Source: Hoylesella loescheii DSM 19665 = JCM 12249 = ATCC 15930 (GTDB lineage Bacteria; Bacteroidota; Bacteroidia; Bacteroidales; Bacteroidaceae). Taken from it: 64,000 bases of DNA. Of this stretch, positions 62,626-64,000 are shown in pieces; positions within the stretch are counted from its first letter, which is position 1; each line of letters starts with the position of its first letter. The notes under the pieces were generated by a model. The model ran no database searches. It was not told where the DNA came from and saw only the letters and a list, made by a program, of their open reading frames with translations. The stretch is taken from contig NZ_KB899212.1 of the NCBI RefSeq assembly GCF_000378085.1, forward strand, positions 186,001-250,000. Reading direction: 5' to 3'. Position numbers and translations under genes: made by a program.

Positions 62626-63837
62626 ATGTCAGAAATAAAACTCAATAGCGTAGAAGAGGCAATAGCGGACTTTAAAGAAGGTAAGTTCGTGATTGTTGTA
62701 GACGATGAAGACCGCGAAAACGAAGGTGACCTCATCGCAGCAGCCGAAAAGATAACGCCCGAAATGGTGAACTTCATGCTGAAACATGCCCGTGGCGTGT
62801 TGTGTGTACCTATCACCTTGTCGCGCTGTAAGGAGCTGAACCTGCCCCATCAGGTGAACGACAACACCTCGGTGTTGGGTACGCCGTTCACGGTTACAGT
62901 GGATAAGTTGGAAGGTTGTTCAACAGGCGTGTCGGCTCACGACCGTGCAGAGACCATCCGAGCATTGGCCGACCCCGCATCTACACCCGAAACGTTCGGT
63001 CGTCCTGGACACATCAATCCCCTTTATGCCCAAGATAACGGTGTGTTGAGACGCAGTGGGCACACCGAAGCGGCAATAGACCTGTGCCGAATGGCTGGTC
63101 TGTATCCGGCGGGAGCGTTGATGGAGATAATGAATGAAGACGGAACGATGGCGCGTTTGCCAGAATTGAAGGTGATGGCAGATAAATATGGTATGAAGCT
63201 GATAAGCATTAAAGACATGATTGCCTATCGCTTGAAGACCGAATCGCTGATCGAAGTGGGCCAAACGGTGGATATGCCCACCAAGTATGGCCATTTCAAG
63301 CTTACGCCATTCCGTCAAATTAGCAACGGCCTGGAGCATTTCGCACTGACCAAAGGCGAATGGAAAGATGATGATGAAGTGCTGGTTAGGGTGCATTCGT
63401 CGTGTGCAACGGGCGACATCCTAGGTAGTATGCGCTGCGATTGTGGTGATCAGCTGCACCATTCACTAGAAATGATAGAGAAAGAAGGTCGTGGCGTGCT
63501 CGTATATATGCAGCAAGAGGGTAGGGGAATTGGACTGATGAACAAGATTGCTGCCTACAAACTGCAAGAGCAAGGTTATGATACGGTGGACGCTAACGTA
63601 CATCTAGGCTTCAAGCCTGATGAGCGCGACTATGGATGTGGGGCTCAAATGCTTCGTCATCTGCGTGTGCACAAGATGCGACTTATCACCAATAACCCAG
63701 TTAAACGCGTGGGACTGGAAGCCTACGGATTGGAAATAACCGAGAATGTGCCTGTTGAGGTTCATCCCAACGAATACGATTACAAATATCTTAAAACCAA
63801 ACAAGATCGTATGGGTCATGATCTCCACCTGAAATAA
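62626..63837 (+). CDS. ribBA: Bifunctional DHBP synthase / GTP cyclohydrolase II
   Basis: 403 residues. The N-terminal RibB domain (about 1-205) has [46 protein letters not shown] and [17 protein letters not shown]. The C-terminal RibA domain (about 210-400) has the zinc-site [35 protein letters not shown] and the late [11 protein letters not shown] and [10 protein letters not shown]. It makes the two precursors of riboflavin from ribulose 5-phosphate and GTP. The upstream 345 bases are repeats without an obvious promoter. Confidence 0.97.
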   Translation: MSEIKLNSVEEAIADFKEGKFVIVVDDEDRENEGDLIAAAEKITPEMVNFMLKHARGVLCVPITLSRCKELNLPHQVNDNTSVLGTPFTVTVDKLEGCSTGVSAHDRAETIRALADPASTPETFGRPGHINPLYAQDNGVLRRSGHTEAAIDLCRMAGLYPAGALMEIMNEDGTMARLPELKVMADKYGMKLISIKDMIAYRLKTESLIEVGQTVDMPTKYGHFKLTPFRQISNGLEHFALTKGEWKDDDEVLVRVHSSCATGDILGSMRCDCGDQLHHSLEMIEKEGRGVLVYMQQEGRGIGLMNKIAAYKLQEQGYDTVDANVHLGFKPDERDYGCGAQMLRHLRVHKMRLITNNPVKRVGLEAYGLEITENVPVEVHPNEYDYKYLKTKQDRMGHDLHLK

Positions 63838-64000
63838 ACGTGCTTTTGCGTGTAGTGACTTGCCCGTACGGATATGGCGTTCTTGCTCGGTAGCCTATGC
63901 GCCTGTGCCAATTTGGGCAGCCCTATTTATTTGGTTGGATATACAAGCAAGCTAACTTACCTGCAAGTTAACATATTTATACGTTGGCAAATTGGTAAGT
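63838..64000. repeat. 8-bp word tract at the window end
   Basis: From about 63944 onward CAAGCTAA, CTTACCTG, CAAGTTAA, CATATTTA, TACGTTGG and CAAATTGG follow without gaps. No gene is seen before the edge. Confidence 0.6.

Overview
The window looks like chromosomal DNA of a Bacteroidales bacterium, most likely Prevotella in the broad sense. The evidence is the Bacteroidota-type promoters (TTG or TTTG, about 19-21 bases, then TAnnTTTG), the secretion protein PorT, tandem BspA-like leucine-rich-repeat genes, and several Bacteroidales families (GH92, DUF1343, DUF4831, membrane-anchored MutS). No plasmid, phage or insertion-sequence gene was found. Species was not determined.

Layout. 1-13.4 kb: a DUF2156 acyltransferase (cut by the window edge), the acetate pair pta-ackA, a 1.5 kb gene-poor stretch rich in structured repeats, a degenerate sugar-kinase paralogue flanked by two small-RNA candidates, a FucP-type sugar transporter, an SLC13/TrkA-C permease, class II aldolase and a thioredoxin-like protein with a lysine-rich tail. 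13.4-31.4 kb (all minus strand): a cell-wall sugar salvage cluster of two DUF1343/NamZ exo-muramidases, an SSS symporter, a large amidase/golvesin-like exported protein, a GT2-like enzyme, an AmpG-like transporter, a DUF5009 membrane protein, a BadF-type sugar kinase, MurQ, a beta-lactamase/SGNH fusion and a GH92 glycosidase. The proposed flow is peptide removal and MurNAc release outside the cytoplasm, uptake, phosphorylation, and conversion by MurQ to GlcNAc-6-P.

32-35 kb: an isolated, translationally coupled three-gene unit (unknown protein, PAAR-like DUF4280 protein, N-terminally membrane-anchored protein) with its own promoter. This is the best candidate for an undescribed system. 35.3-42.7 kb (minus strand): hpt, adk, obg, pgeF, an M23 protein, an SMI1/KNR4-like protein and a membrane MutS. 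43-51.8 kb: nnrE-nnrD, DUF4831, a TlpA lipoprotein, a ferredoxin, porT, a 5'-nucleotidase split over two genes and a START-like protein. 52-64 kb: tRNA-Met, rplS, a decayed RelB/YafQ toxin-antitoxin pair, two LRR proteins, TM2 and DUF2752 genes, a stand-alone AICAR transformylase, an LptF/G permease and ribBA.

The intergenic DNA is unusual. It holds (i) four arrays of five 22-bp palindromic units (GTTCCA-N7-TGGAAC-N3) and one array of six units with another sequence but the same 22-bp period; (ii) many AT-rich tracts built from degenerate 8-bp words, one of which apparently encodes the tail of a NamZ paralogue; (iii) a 440-bp inverted repeat; and (iv) short GCCTCACCCC-containing repeats. All calls come from reading the sequence; no database search was run.
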